A stretch of 64,000 nucleotides of DNA from DAOUKH01 sp965207995. GTDB lineage: Bacteria; Chloroflexota; Dehalococcoidia; SHYB01. Under the pieces are notes generated by a model. It had not been told where the DNA came from. It saw only the letters and a list, made by a program, of their open reading frames with translations, and ran no database searches. The stretch is taken from the NCBI GenBank assembly GCA_965207995.1, contig OZ242299.1, positions 1,302,001 to 1,366,000 of the forward strand. Direction: 5' to 3'. Of this stretch, positions 15,625-26,100 are shown piece by piece. The position numbers and the translations under genes are program-made. Positions within the stretch are counted from its first letter, which is position 1. Each line of letters begins with the position of its first letter.

Positions 15625-18107
15625 TGGCCCGCTGGCTCCGAGAGACGCGCGCCAGCGCGAAGTCGGGAGAGGTCCGTTCCCTGCTCACGCCCTCCGAAGG
15701 ATGGATCACGGTCATCCTGCTGTTCGGCGTGCAGATCACCGCCGTGCTCGCCGTCCACACCTCCAACTGGGTCGATCCGTCTCCGCGCCTCTGGCTCATC
15801 GCCATCGCCGGGTTCGTCATCGGAATCTCTGCGACCAAGGTCGGCGGACGGCGCGGTTTCATCACCGCGGTCGTGCTCGGCGCCGCCCTCGGTGTGGGCC
15901 TCGCCATCTGGGAGACGGCCGGCACGCTCTCCGGCCCCCTCGGCGGCCGCTTCGGTGAGATCTTCGACCGCGTCGACGCCTGGGTCGGCGCAATCGGCGA
16001 CGCCGGGGGCATCAGCAACGACCGGCTGCCCTTCGCCTTCGGGCTGGCGGTCCTCTCCTTCGCCATGCCCTTCGTCTCCACGGTGCTCTACTTCCGCTAC
16101 CACTGGGGCTGGCCCGCGGTGATCGTCCCCGCCCTCGCACTTCTCACCAACCAGACCTATCTGCCCAACTCCCACTACGTCGTCCCGACCTTCTTCTTTC
16201 TCCTGCTCTCGATCCTTTTCCTGGGCCGCGTCTACTACCTCAGCCGCCTCGAACACTGGCAGCAGCAAGGGATCAGACGCGTCGCGGGGCGCTACAGCTT
16301 CGTGATGAACGTCGCGGTGCTCACCGCGGTCGTCTTTGCCGCCGGTTGGTCGATCCCCAACACCGACGCCACCATTCCCGAGCTGCGGAACCTCTATCAG
16401 GACGCCAGAGGCCCGTGGCGCGGCCTTGAAGACGAGTTCGAGCGCGTCTTCGCCGGCATTCCCTCGAAGCGAGGCTCGCCGCTGCACAGCTTCGGCGGGG
16501 CGCTGCCCCTGCGGGGCGGCATCAGCACCGGCTACGCCCCCGTGTTCGAGGTCGTCACCGACGTGCCCGCCTACTGGCGAGGCCAGAGCTACGACTTCTA
16601 CCAGGGCCGCGGCTGGATCGCCCTCGAAGAGCTGCGCGACGAGGAAGACCTCCGCGACGTCGACCTCGTCCCGAGGACGGACGTTTACCGCAAGCAGGAG
16701 ATCATCGCGCAGCGGTTCATTCTGTATGAAGAGAGCGCCGTGCTGTTCGCCGCGGGCAGGCCCGTCGAGTTCAGCGTGGACGCAACGGTCGAGCTTGCAT
16801 CACCCCGGGTCTACGAGATCGACCTCCGCGGCCGCGAGTCGTCGCCCAACCTCCCGGAGGACATCGCCGCCGTTGTCGGCGACGTTGCCGAAGTCCGCGG
16901 TGGTCGCGCCGAGACGCAGGCCTTGATGCCCGAGGGGACGCGCGTCATCGGGGAGAGCGACGGCGCCATCGAGGTCAGCCGGGAGCCGCCCGCGGTCCCC
17001 GACGTGCTCGCGGTGGAGCCGAGGGGACGCCTGAAGGCGGGCGAGTCGTACGAGGCCCTTTCGGCCATATCGATCGCCACGCCGGAAGACCTGCGAGGCG
17101 CCGGTTCCGACTACCCCAAATGGGTCACCGACAACTACCTGCAGCTTCCCGACAAGCTTCCGGCCCGCGTCATCGACCTCGCGAAGTCGCTGACCGGCGA
17201 AATCGAAAACCCCTACGACAAGGGCCTGGCCATCGCGGAGCACCTGCGGGGCTACGAACAGACCTACGCCATCCCCAACCCACCCCTCAACGTCGACGCG
17301 ATGGACCACTTCCTGTTCACGCAGCAGGCCGGCTACAGCGACTACTTCGCCTCCGCCATGGCCGTGCTCCTGCGCGCCTCCGACGTCCCCGCCCGCCTCG
17401 CCAGCGGCTACGCCGTCGGCGACTTCAACCAGGGGTCCTCCTCGTATCTCGTAACCTTCGCCGACGCCCACAGTTGGCCCGAGGTCTTCTTCCCCGGCTT
17501 CGGCTGGATTCCCTTCGAGCCCTCACCAGGTCTGGAACCCATCGTGCACGGCCCGCCGCCGCCCCCCGAGTTCGGCCTGGGCCAGTCGCAGCCCGAGTTC
17601 TTCGAGCCGCTAGACGAGTTCCTCGACCTCTACGGCGACCCCGAGCTCCTCAACCTGCGGGACGTCCTCCAACCGCCCGAGGAGACGAGCGTCGCCGGCG
17701 TCTTCCTCTCCGTCTTCATTCGGATCGGTCTCGCCATTGCCGCGTTGGCGGGCGCGACCGCCGCCCTGCTCCTGCTGGTCTTCCTAGCCTGGCAGGCCGG
17801 CTTCGTTGGACTTCCCCACGCCCACGGCCTCTATGCGCGGATGGCGCGCCTGGGGGCCTACGCCGGCATCCGCCCGACACGCGACCAGACGCCGGTCGAG
17901 TACGCGGCGCGGCTGGCCGACGGCCTGGCGGTCGATCCGGAGGACACCGCCGCGGTCGCCCACGGGTTCGCAAAGGTGCGCTACGGCGCCCGCGACCTCT
18001 CCGACGAGGAGCGGCGCCGGCTCCAGGAGCGGTGGGACGCGCTCCGGAGCGCGCTGATCGCCGCCCTCGTCCGGCGCATCGACCCCAGGCGGTGGGGACG
18101 CTCCTAG
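15624..18107 (+). CDS. Transglutaminase-like membrane protein (TgpA-like), with altered catalytic triad
   Basis: This 827-residue protein has about seven N-terminal membrane helices (to about residue 250), an extracytoplasmic region with a transglutaminase-like core around residues 510-640, one more membrane helix near residue 700 and a C-terminal cytoplasmic DUF4129-like part. In the core the nucleophile position reads GYSDYFASAM, with Ser572 in place of the usual Cys. His616 (DAHSWPEVFF) is kept and the acid position is Glu632 (PFEPSP) in place of Asp. Such Ser-type cores occur in Chloroflexota relatives, so the protein may be a structural or binding form and not a transglutaminase. It is translationally coupled to DUF58 and overlaps the convergent ABC gene by 4 bases. 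Confidence 0.88.
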   Translation: MARWLRETRASAKSGEVRSLLTPSEGWITVILLFGVQITAVLAVHTSNWVDPSPRLWLIAIAGFVIGISATKVGGRRGFITAVVLGAALGVGLAIWETAGTLSGPLGGRFGEIFDRVDAWVGAIGDAGGISNDRLPFAFGLAVLSFAMPFVSTVLYFRYHWGWPAVIVPALALLTNQTYLPNSHYVVPTFFFLLLSILFLGRVYYLSRLEHWQQQGIRRVAGRYSFVMNVAVLTAVVFAAGWSIPNTDATIPELRNLYQDARGPWRGLEDEFERVFAGIPSKRGSPLHSFGGALPLRGGISTGYAPVFEVVTDVPAYWRGQSYDFYQGRGWIALEELRDEEDLRDVDLVPRTDVYRKQEIIAQRFILYEESAVLFAAGRPVEFSVDATVELASPRVYEIDLRGRESSPNLPEDIAAVVGDVAEVRGGRAETQALMPEGTRVIGESDGAIEVSREPPAVPDVLAVEPRGRLKAGESYEALSAISIATPEDLRGAGSDYPKWVTDNYLQLPDKLPARVIDLAKSLTGEIENPYDKGLAIAEHLRGYEQTYAIPNPPLNVDAMDHFLFTQQAGYSDYFASAMAVLLRASDVPARLASGYAVGDFNQGSSSYLVTFADAHSWPEVFFPGFGWIPFEPSPGLEPIVHGPPPPPEFGLGQSQPEFFEPLDEFLDLYGDPELLNLRDVLQPPEETSVAGVFLSVFIRIGLAIAALAGATAALLLLVFLAWQAGFVGLPHAHGLYARMARLGAYAGIRPTRDQTPVEYAARLADGLAVDPEDTAAVAHGFAKVRYGARDLSDEERRRLQERWDALRSALIAALVRRIDPRRWGRS

Positions 18108-18835
18108 CCTCCGCGCCCCTCGCGCACCAACGCGCCGTCCTCCAGCTCGAGGACGCGGTGCGCGAACTCCAAGGCGGCGCGATCATGCGTGGCGACCACA
18201 ACGGCCACACGGTCCCGGTCGGCGATCTCGGCCAGCAGCTCGAAGATGGCCCGCGCCGTGCGTGAGTCCAACTCGGCGGTCGGCTCGTCGGCGAGCACGA
18301 GCGGCGGTTCGTGGGCCAGCGCCCGCGCGATGGCGACCCGCTGCTGCTCGCCGCCGGAAAGCTCGTAGGGCCGGTGACGAAGGCGGTGACTGAGGCCGAC
18401 GGTGTCGAGCGCCTCCAGGGCACGGGACTCCCGAACCTCCCGCCGTGCGCCGGCAATCCGAAGGGGCAGCTCGACGTTCTCCTGGGCCGAAAGGAGCGGC
18501 AGCAGCCCGAAGCTCTGGAAGACGAAGCCGATCCGCTCTCCTCGAAAGCGCGTCAGTTCCCCCGGCGTCATGGCGGCAGCGTCGCGCCCTTCCAGGAAGA
18601 CCGCGCCGTCGTCCGGCTGGTCGAGCCCACCCAACAGGTTCAGCAGCGTCGTCTTGCCCGAGCCCGATCTCCCCAGCAGCAGCACCATCTCGCCGGGAAA
18701 GATGTCGACGCTGACGCCGTCCAGCGCCGTCACGTCCCTCCCCGCTACCTCGAACCGGCGCGCGACTCCCCGCGCCGACGCGAGCGCGTCCTCCGGCAGG
18801 CTGTGCCCAGTTTCGTTCACATCGGCCTCGCTCAT
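18104..18835 (-). CDS. ABC transporter ATPase, LolD/MacB type
   Basis: This 243-residue ATPase has Walker A GRSGSGKTT near residue 56, Q-loop FVFQSFGLLP near residue 105, signature LSGGEQQR near residue 158, Walker B LVLADEPTAELD near residue 178 and the H-loop ATHD near residue 213. It belongs to the LolD/MacB-like group that drives FtsX-type permeases not for solute import but for mechanical work or export of lipoproteins and peptides. It is the last gene of a four-gene operon and overlaps the preceding ATPase by 4 bases (ATGA). Confidence 0.93.
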   Translation of the reverse strand: MSEADVNETGHSLPEDALASARGVARRFEVAGRDVTALDGVSVDIFPGEMVLLLGRSGSGKTTLLNLLGGLDQPDDGAVFLEGRDAAAMTPGELTRFRGERIGFVFQSFGLLPLLSAQENVELPLRIAGARREVRESRALEALDTVGLSHRLRHRPYELSGGEQQRVAIARALAHEPPLVLADEPTAELDSRTARAIFELLAEIADRDRVAVVVATHDRAALEFAHRVLELEDGALVREGRGG

Positions 18836-19746
18836 TCCTCGCCCGGCCGCAGCACCACGCGGCCGCCCTCCACCTCGACGTGGGCGCGTTCGCCGATGCC
18901 CGCGCGGTCCAGCGCCTCGCGTGGGATCTGCACCCGCCCGCTGCTATCGACGATGGACGCCTCGTCGCGCTCGCCCTCGCGGGGATCGTCCGAGCGGAAA
19001 CTGTGGTACCGCACCGTCTCCGTCGACGTTTTGCCGTCGGCGATAGCGACCACGCGGTCGGCGCGCTCGGCAACGTTCTCGTCGTGCGTCACGATGACGA
19101 TCGTCGTGCCGTAGGCGCGGTTCACCGAGCGGAAGAGGTCGAGTATCTCCAGGCTCGTCGCGGTGTCCAGCTCGCCGGTGGGTTCGTCGGCCAGGAGCAA
19201 CGGCGGGTTGTTGGCGAGCGCCGTGGCGATGGCCACGCGCTGCTGCTCCCCGCCCGATAGCCGGTCCACCGTATGCTCGGCCCTGTCGCCGAGCCCGGTG
19301 AACTCCAGCAGCTCCACCGCCCGTTCCGTGCGTTCCTTCTTGCTCCGCCCGGTCAGCAGCAACGGAAGCTCGACGTTCTGACGGGCGGTCAGGTACGCCA
19401 CCAAATTGCGGCTCACCTGTTGCCACACGAAGCCGATGCCGGTGCGCCGGTACTCCACCAGCTCGCCCTCCGAGATCTTCAGCAAATTGCGGCGGTCCAC
19501 CGTTATCCGGCCCGCCGAGGGCGTCTCGTAGCCCGCCAGGATGTGCAGCAGCGTGCTCTTGCCGCTGCCGCTCGGCCCCACGACGGCCATGATCTCGCCG
19601 GTCCGTATTTTCAGGTCGAGCCCACGCAGCGCGACGACCTCCAGGTCCGCCACCTTGTGGATCTTGAACAAGTCCTCGCAGATCACGTAGGGCTCGCCAC
19701 CCCGCGAGTCGCGGCGCCGAAGCGCCTCGCCGTAGCGCTGCGTCAT
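18832..19746 (-). CDS. ABC transporter ATPase with C-terminal AbrB-like domain
   Basis: This 304-residue protein has a full MacB-like ATPase: Walker A GPSGSGKST near residue 57, signature LSGGEQQR near residue 163, Walker B LLLADEPTGELD near residue 184 and ATPase H-loop VTHDE. After about residue 262 comes an extra 42-residue segment (DSSGRVQIPREALDRAGIGE as its core) with the swapped-hairpin AbrB/SpoVT pattern. AbrB domains bind DNA or form dimers in antitoxins and regulators. The fusion could serve as a dimerisation handle or as feedback on transcription. Its start overlaps the upstream permease stop by one base. Confidence 0.9.
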   Translation of the reverse strand: MTQRYGEALRRRDSRGGEPYVICEDLFKIHKVADLEVVALRGLDLKIRTGEIMAVVGPSGSGKSTLLHILAGYETPSAGRITVDRRNLLKISEGELVEYRRTGIGFVWQQVSRNLVAYLTARQNVELPLLLTGRSKKERTERAVELLEFTGLGDRAEHTVDRLSGGEQQRVAIATALANNPPLLLADEPTGELDTATSLEILDLFRSVNRAYGTTIVIVTHDENVAERADRVVAIADGKTSTETVRYHSFRSDDPREGERDEASIVDSSGRVQIPREALDRAGIGERAHVEVEGGRVVLRPGEE

Positions 19747-22700
19747 TACCCCACCTCCCCGAGCCGCAGGGCCCGGTGCATGCCGAACCGGATCAACGCC
19801 GCGATCATGCCGGCCCCCGCCGCCAAGAATGCCAGGGCCATCGCCCCATAGGTTATCGCGACCGCCACAGGGTTCACCTCCGCCGCGAAGGGCGGCAGCA
19901 CCCTCGCCCCCTCCTCGGTCAGACCCAGGAACGGCATCACCACGCCGATCAAGTAGTACCCGATCAGGCCGCCGAGGCCCAGACCCGTCACCAGCAATAA
20001 CATCTGTTCAATCAAGACGATCGCCGTCAGTCCTCCCGTCGAGAGTCCGATGCCGCGGAGCAGGCCGAACTCCACCCTGCGGCGCTGCGCCTGCACGTAG
20101 CCGTAGACCCCGACCCCGAGCAGCGCCGCGAACAGCACGGCCGCCAACGAGATGAAGAGTATGCCCTTCCAGCCCGCCGCCGTCAGCGGGTCGGCCTGGA
20201 GTTCCCGTTCGATGGCGTCGCGGTCAGTCGCGCCCAGGCCCAACGACTGCTCGGCGTCGGCGACGAAGCGTTCCCGTTCGGGGCCGTCCAGGCCGGTCGT
20301 CACCCAGACCTCGTTCGGCTGCCAGTCCCGAGCCCGTTCCGCGCGGTTCAGGCGGCCGAGCAGGCCGTGGAGGTCCAGCACGAGGAATCCCTGCTCGAAT
20401 GGGTTGAGCGTGGGAAAGAACTCGGCGACCTCCACGATCTCGATAGGGATGCGGTGACTGCCGATGGAGAGGGCGATCCGGTCGCCGCGTTCCAGGCCCT
20501 CCTGTTCGAGCGCGGTGGCGCTCGCGAGCGCGGGCATGGGCGTCGCGACGGAACGGGTCGCGCCGAACGTGACGCCGTGCGTCGCGCCGATGCCCGTCGT
20601 CCCCCAGGTGAACGCCGCCGTCGCGCCCCCGTCACTCGTTCGCGCCGGGCCGGTGCCCAGATGCAGCGCATCCACCACCGCGATGAGCGCGTCCTCGATC
20701 ACCGACACCGCCGCCGTCGCCCCAAAGCCTTCGACCGGTACCCGGCCCCGCGGCGTCACCGCATGCGCTTCGTCCAGGTAGACCGCGCCCGGCTCGAGCG
20801 CTGCCCCGCCCACCTGCTCGAGGGTGAGCGACACCAGGGCGACCGGCGGTTCGGGGACCACCGAGCGGGTCCGCAGGCGTCCGCTTGTATCGAACGACGT
20901 CTCGTGCAACTGCCATGCCCCCGGCGCCAGGCGCCCCATGTCGAAGTCGCTATAGCGCCCGTTCGCGTCCCGCACGCGGGCCCGGAGCATGACGTCCATC
21001 CGCGGCGTCTCCGCCAGCAGCCACACGCCCAGCCCCGTCGCGTCGGCGGGGAGCGCCACCCCGCCCGTCACCGCCTCCTCGCGCACGGCGCTCAGCAACC
21101 CGTCGAGCGGCTTGTCCGCGAAATCGGCCCGCCACCAGGCCACGTCGGCGAAGTTGTCGGGGTCGACGGCCAGGATGTTCAGGCGGCCCCGTGAAAACAG
21201 TCCCAGCAGGGGCCGTCCCGTCGTCCGGAAAGCGGGCGTCGACGCGACGCCGAGCCCGCCGAACTGTTCGTCGAACCCCGCGGAAGGACCGCTGCGGGCG
21301 AGTTCCGCACCCTTGAACAAGACGTCGCCGCCGGAGGCGTAGCGGGCCCGGTCGGCGTAGCTGCGGTCGAGCGTCGCGCCGAAGTTGATGGCGAACATGG
21401 CGACGGCCCCGGCGAGCAGCAACAGCAGGAGCGGCCGCGTGAACGGCGCCGGCTCCCGCGACATCCGCCACAGCGCCAACGGCGCGGCCGCGCGGCGCAG
21501 CAGCGAGGCCCCCCAACCAAGGACGGCCGTCACGATCGGGAAGAAGCGCAAGAGGAGCAGCGCCGCGGCGAGCAGGAAGAGCCCGGGCGCCGCAAGGAGC
21601 ACTTCGTCCACCGCCTCGCCGGCGAAGAGCGCTTCCGTCACCACCGTGCCCCGCGAGGTCAGTTCCCAGAACAAGAGACCGGCGATGACGCCCAGGAAGA
21701 TGTCGAGGTAGTAGCGAGTGAGGAACGGCGCCCCCCGGGGCCGGGAAAGCTCCGTGTGATGCGTCAGCGGGTTCAGCCCCGACGAGCGGACCGCGGGCAG
21801 CAGCATCGCGGCAAGGGCGAGCGCCGCGCCGCCAAGGGAGAGACCGTAACTTGCCGGAGTCAGGCTCACCGGCAGCGCGCCCTCGGTGAAGGCGGAGAAC
21901 GCCGGCGTGAACCCCATCAGGCCGGTCACGGCGAAGGCGATGGGCGGCCCGGCGAAGAACGCCGCCGCCGCGATCAGCCCCGCCTCGCTCAGATACAAGA
22001 GGAAGACCTGCCCGCCGTCGGCCCCCCGGGAACGCAGGAGCGCCACCTCCGCCGCGTTCCGCTCGACGACGACGTTGGACGCCATAACGAGGTAGTAGAG
22101 GACGACGCCGAGCATCATCACCAGCATCACCGAGAGCGGGATGCGCCCGAACAGATCGCGCGTCTCGAACTCGGCCAGCGCCTCGTCGAGTCCGGTCACC
22201 GAGCGGTAGCTCGAAAGCCTGGCCCGCAGATGATCGTCGATCCGGTCGAGGCCGTACTGCGCCAGGCCGGCGCCGTCCGCGTCGATGAGGGAAGGGTCGA
22301 CGAACAACCCCCACGCGTAGTCCGACTTCATGTTGGGGAAGAGGCGCCCCACGCCCTGGAAGAAGGTCTCCTCCGGGACGTACATGGCGATGAAGTTGTC
22401 CTCCCGCGTCGATTCCACGTAGCGCTGGAGGTCCCGCTGCCAGAACCGGGCCTCGGGATCGACGGGCCGCACGATCCCGGTGATGCGCGCCACCGTGTAG
22501 GTATTGACGTCCTCCCAGTACGGCACGGCCATCAGCCGGTCGCCGACGGACAGCGCTTGCAGGTCCGCCGTCTCCTCGAGCACGACGACCGGTATCTCGG
22601 GGAAGTCGAGCGGCTTCTCGTCGGCGTCGACTCGCACCGCGATGGTCTCCGGCCAATCGCCCTCGATGATCGACACGTGCTCGTCGAACAACGTCTGGTA

Positions 22701-23138
22701 GAAGAAGAAGGAGCGCAGCCGGGGATCGATGCGGTCCTGCTCGTCGCCGATGATGTTCTCCGGCGACGGGTCTATCGGCGCCCCGCCCCGCCCCACGTCG
22801 TTCACGAAGAACGTCGACCCCTCCATGCTTCGGGTCGTGCCCTCGACGAACCACTCGACGTTCCGCGTCACCGCGATGTCGACCTCGTTCTGGATCGTGC
22901 GGTAAGACGACTCGCGCGACGGCGCGAAGCTCGAAATCAGGTCCACGTCAAGCTCGTTCGGCTCCTCTGCTTCGAGAGACCGGTCGAGGCCGAGTTGGCG
23001 CACCGCGTCGCCGTAGATCGACGCGCTCGAGAGGATTGCCGAGGCGATCACGGCGCCTGCCAGCAGCGGCGCCAACAGCCGCCACCGGTGCCGGGAGCGC
23101 CGGAGGGCGAACCACGCGATGCCGATGAGCCCGCCCAT
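19746..23138 (-). CDS. Large FtsX-type ABC permease (second copy)
   Basis: This 1130-residue membrane protein has one membrane helix near the N-terminus (residues about 17-38), a large outside domain to about residue 330, an FtsX core around residues 345-430 (VMLVMMLGVVLYYLVMASNV, then a cytoplasmic AEVALLRSRGADGGQ), further helices to about residue 590, a second outside domain of about 380 residues, and a C-terminal FtsX core with RRRVEFGLLRGIGLS near residue 1050. It is clearly paralogous to the next gene. Such double-FtsX permeases work with MacB-like ATPases in export or envelope functions. The ATG at 23138 overlaps the upstream stop (TGATG). Confidence 0.9.
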   Translation of the reverse strand: MGGLIGIAWFALRRSRHRWRLLAPLLAGAVIASAILSSASIYGDAVRQLGLDRSLEAEEPNELDVDLISSFAPSRESSYRTIQNEVDIAVTRNVEWFVEGTTRSMEGSTFFVNDVGRGGAPIDPSPENIIGDEQDRIDPRLRSFFFYQTLFDEHVSIIEGDWPETIAVRVDADEKPLDFPEIPVVVLEETADLQALSVGDRLMAVPYWEDVNTYTVARITGIVRPVDPEARFWQRDLQRYVESTREDNFIAMYVPEETFFQGVGRLFPNMKSDYAWGLFVDPSLIDADGAGLAQYGLDRIDDHLRARLSSYRSVTGLDEALAEFETRDLFGRIPLSVMLVMMLGVVLYYLVMASNVVVERNAAEVALLRSRGADGGQVFLLYLSEAGLIAAAAFFAGPPIAFAVTGLMGFTPAFSAFTEGALPVSLTPASYGLSLGGAALALAAMLLPAVRSSGLNPLTHHTELSRPRGAPFLTRYYLDIFLGVIAGLLFWELTSRGTVVTEALFAGEAVDEVLLAAPGLFLLAAALLLLRFFPIVTAVLGWGASLLRRAAAPLALWRMSREPAPFTRPLLLLLLAGAVAMFAINFGATLDRSYADRARYASGGDVLFKGAELARSGPSAGFDEQFGGLGVASTPAFRTTGRPLLGLFSRGRLNILAVDPDNFADVAWWRADFADKPLDGLLSAVREEAVTGGVALPADATGLGVWLLAETPRMDVMLRARVRDANGRYSDFDMGRLAPGAWQLHETSFDTSGRLRTRSVVPEPPVALVSLTLEQVGGAALEPGAVYLDEAHAVTPRGRVPVEGFGATAAVSVIEDALIAVVDALHLGTGPARTSDGGATAAFTWGTTGIGATHGVTFGATRSVATPMPALASATALEQEGLERGDRIALSIGSHRIPIEIVEVAEFFPTLNPFEQGFLVLDLHGLLGRLNRAERARDWQPNEVWVTTGLDGPERERFVADAEQSLGLGATDRDAIERELQADPLTAAGWKGILFISLAAVLFAALLGVGVYGYVQAQRRRVEFGLLRGIGLSTGGLTAIVLIEQMLLLVTGLGLGGLIGYYLIGVVMPFLGLTEEGARVLPPFAAEVNPVAVAITYGAMALAFLAAGAGMIAALIRFGMHRALRLGEVG

Positions 23139-26100
23139 CAGATGTCGCTCCCCTCGCGCAGCGTCCGCCACGCCTGGGTCTTCGCATAGCGTAGCGCCGC
23201 CCAGACCAGCAGTGCGAGTGCCGCGCCGGCGGCGGCGAGCGCGATCCAGCCCACGCCGCTCCAGTCCGTCTGGGGCGCGAACGGCGGCAGAACGTTCCTC
23301 CCCCGCTCGGTGTGCTCCAGGAAGGTGATCATCATCGCATGGGCGCGGCTGCCCACCAGCGCGCCGATCAGCGCGCCCACGCCGATGATGGCGGCGTGGA
23401 CGCAGCTATGCGCCAGGAGATTTCCCCTGCCCGACAGCCCCAGCGCCCGAAGCACGGCGAACTCGCGCCGCCACCGGAACGACGCCGCGTAGGTGTACCC
23501 CAGATAGCCGCCGGCGGTCAGCACGGCCAGCACGAGCAGCACCGAGAAGGACACGCCGCGGCTCCCCACACCCACGAGCGGATCGGAAACCAAATTGAGC
23601 AGCTCCGCGTCGCCCTCGATCACGACGTAGTCGCGGAACGGAGACGACCCGACTTCGTCCAGAAACGCCGCCCGCTCCGCCTCGTCGTCGCTGAGCGACA
23701 GCCACACCTCGTTGGGCCGGGCCTGCGCCCCACGGAACAGGTTCGCGTAGTGCAGCAGCGTGTCGAGGCTGCCGAGCACGAACGGGCTCGACGGGTCCAA
23801 AGTGGGAAAGAACTGGATGGAGTCCACGATCGTCACCGGCATCGGCACGCCGGCGACGCGCACGTCCACCGTGTCGCCGACGAGGCGGCCCGTCTGCGCC
23901 AGGAAGCTCTCGCTCCCGATCACGGGGAGCGGTTCGTGATGGTCGGTGGGGTAGATACCCCGCCTGCCCACGCCGGAGACCGCCTGCCACGAAAGCTCGA
24001 GCGTCGGCGACCCGCCGCGCGTGACCTCCCTATCGGTCTCAATGACCTCGCCGACAAGCTGGCTCGTCGCCATCGCCCCCCACCGGGCCGTGGAGTCAAG
24101 GGCATCGACGACGACGCGCCCGCCGCCGGTCGTGGCGGTCAGGTCCGATAGGTTGAACCGGCCCGAGCTGCTGAACCCGTCCACCAGTACGTCGATCGGC
24201 AAGGGTTCCTCGGGGAAATCGAGTTCGAAAATGAAGAGCGATTGCAGCGTCAGCGGCCCTTCGATCGGGCCGCGCGGCGTGCCGATCTCTGTTTCAAGGT
24301 AGCGCCAATCGGTGTAGTCGAGGCGGCCCAGCCGGAACCGCCAGTCGACGCCCGCCCCGTCCCGGACCCGCGCCCACAACGACCTGTTCTGGTACTCCTG
24401 GTCGGGACGGATCCAGACACCCAGCCGCGTCGTCCCTTCGGGAAGGTCGAGCCCCCGCAGGATCGACCGCCCCGCCTCGACCTTGCGCAACAGCGTGAAG
24501 AGGTCGGTATCGGAGAAGTCCTCCCGGTACCAGCTCACGCGGTGGAACTTGAGCGTATCGACGGCAAGAAGTTGGTAGCCGTACGGGGAGACGAGGGCGC
24601 CGGAGCCGCTCCGGTAGACCGCTCCCGCAACGTCCACGGCGGCGTAGGACTCGAACGCGGCGGCGATGTCGGCGTCTGCCGTAAGTGCGCGGGGCAGGCC
24701 GACGAGGCGCGCGTCGCTCCCCGCGAAGTAGAGTCCGCGGTCGGAGAAACTGCGCTCGATGGTGTCGTGGTAGCTCGCGGCGAACATGCCCATGCCCGCG
24801 GTCAGCGAGACGATCAGCGCGGGGCGCAGGAAGGCGGCGGGGCTCCGCGCCAACGTCCAGAGGCCGATGGCGGGCCACGCCTTCGTCGAGAACCGTGAGA
24901 CCACGAACGAGGCGGCGTCGAGCAGGTACGGCGCCGCCCGCAAGATCAGCAGGGCCAGCGATGCCATGAGCAGGACCGGCGCCGCCAGCAGCAGCTCGTC
25001 GATCGAGTCCTCCCCGAAGAGGCGCTGCGTCACCAGCGAGCCCCGCTGCGTGAGCTCCCAGTAGAGCAACCCGGTGACCGCCAGCAGGAACACGTCGAGG
25101 TAGTAGCGGTGGAAGCCGAGGAACCTGCCGGGACGTCCCGCCGCGGAGCGGGCGTCGAGCACGTTGAACCGCGCTCCCTTCAGGGCCGGAGCCGCCAGCG
25201 CCGCGAACGCCAGCACCCCGCCGATGAGCGCGAAGATCCACACCGACGCCGTCATCTCGGCGGGAAGGGGCGCGCCTGCGGTCACGTTCTCAAACGGCGG
25301 CGCCCGCCCCAGTTGCGGGACTAACGCCCAGGCAAGCAGCGGGCCCGCCCCGACTGCGGCAGCGCTCAGCACCAGCGCCTGCCACAGATAGATGCCAACC
25401 GCCTGAAGGCCGTTGGCCCCGCGCGACCGGAACAGCGCGATCTCGGAGAGTTGCCGCTCCACCGCCGCGTTGCCGATCACGACGAGATAGAAGAGCGCCA
25501 CGCCCGACACCGTGATCGCCATGATGAGCACGGGGATCCGGCTGAAGAAGAGCTTGTCCTCGTAACGCTCCAGGGTGCGCGTCAGCCCCGAAAGCACCGT
25601 TGCGCCGGGGAACCTGATGGGGAGCTCGTCTTCGAGCGCCGTCATCGACTCCCGGAGGGCGCCGGCCTCGGTCGCCTCGATGGCGCTGCCGTCGACGAAG
25701 AAGTAGAACCAGTAGTCGGCGCGGAGCGTGCTCCGCTCCCTGGTGAGGTCGGTGAAGAACGTCTCGTGCGGGGCCACCAGCGGGACCATCGGGAGCTCTT
25801 CGCCGGTGCTGAAATCGGTCTGCATTGAGAAGGGGTCGGCAACGAACTGCCAGTAGCGGTCGCGCCGGTCGAGCGGCTCGACGATGCCCACGACCACCGC
25901 TTCCATCCTCACGCCCGCACCGTCCCTTCCCGTCGAGAGCGTGAAGCGCCCGCTGAGGCCGGTCTGCAGCGAGCGCGCCGAGTTCGCCCCCAGGACCACC
26001 TCCGCCGCGCCGCCGTCCGCGGCGGCTCCCGGGCGCGGCAGCCGTCCCTCCAACACCCGCACCCGCTCTTCGTAGGCGTCGAACGACTGAATGCGTCCGC

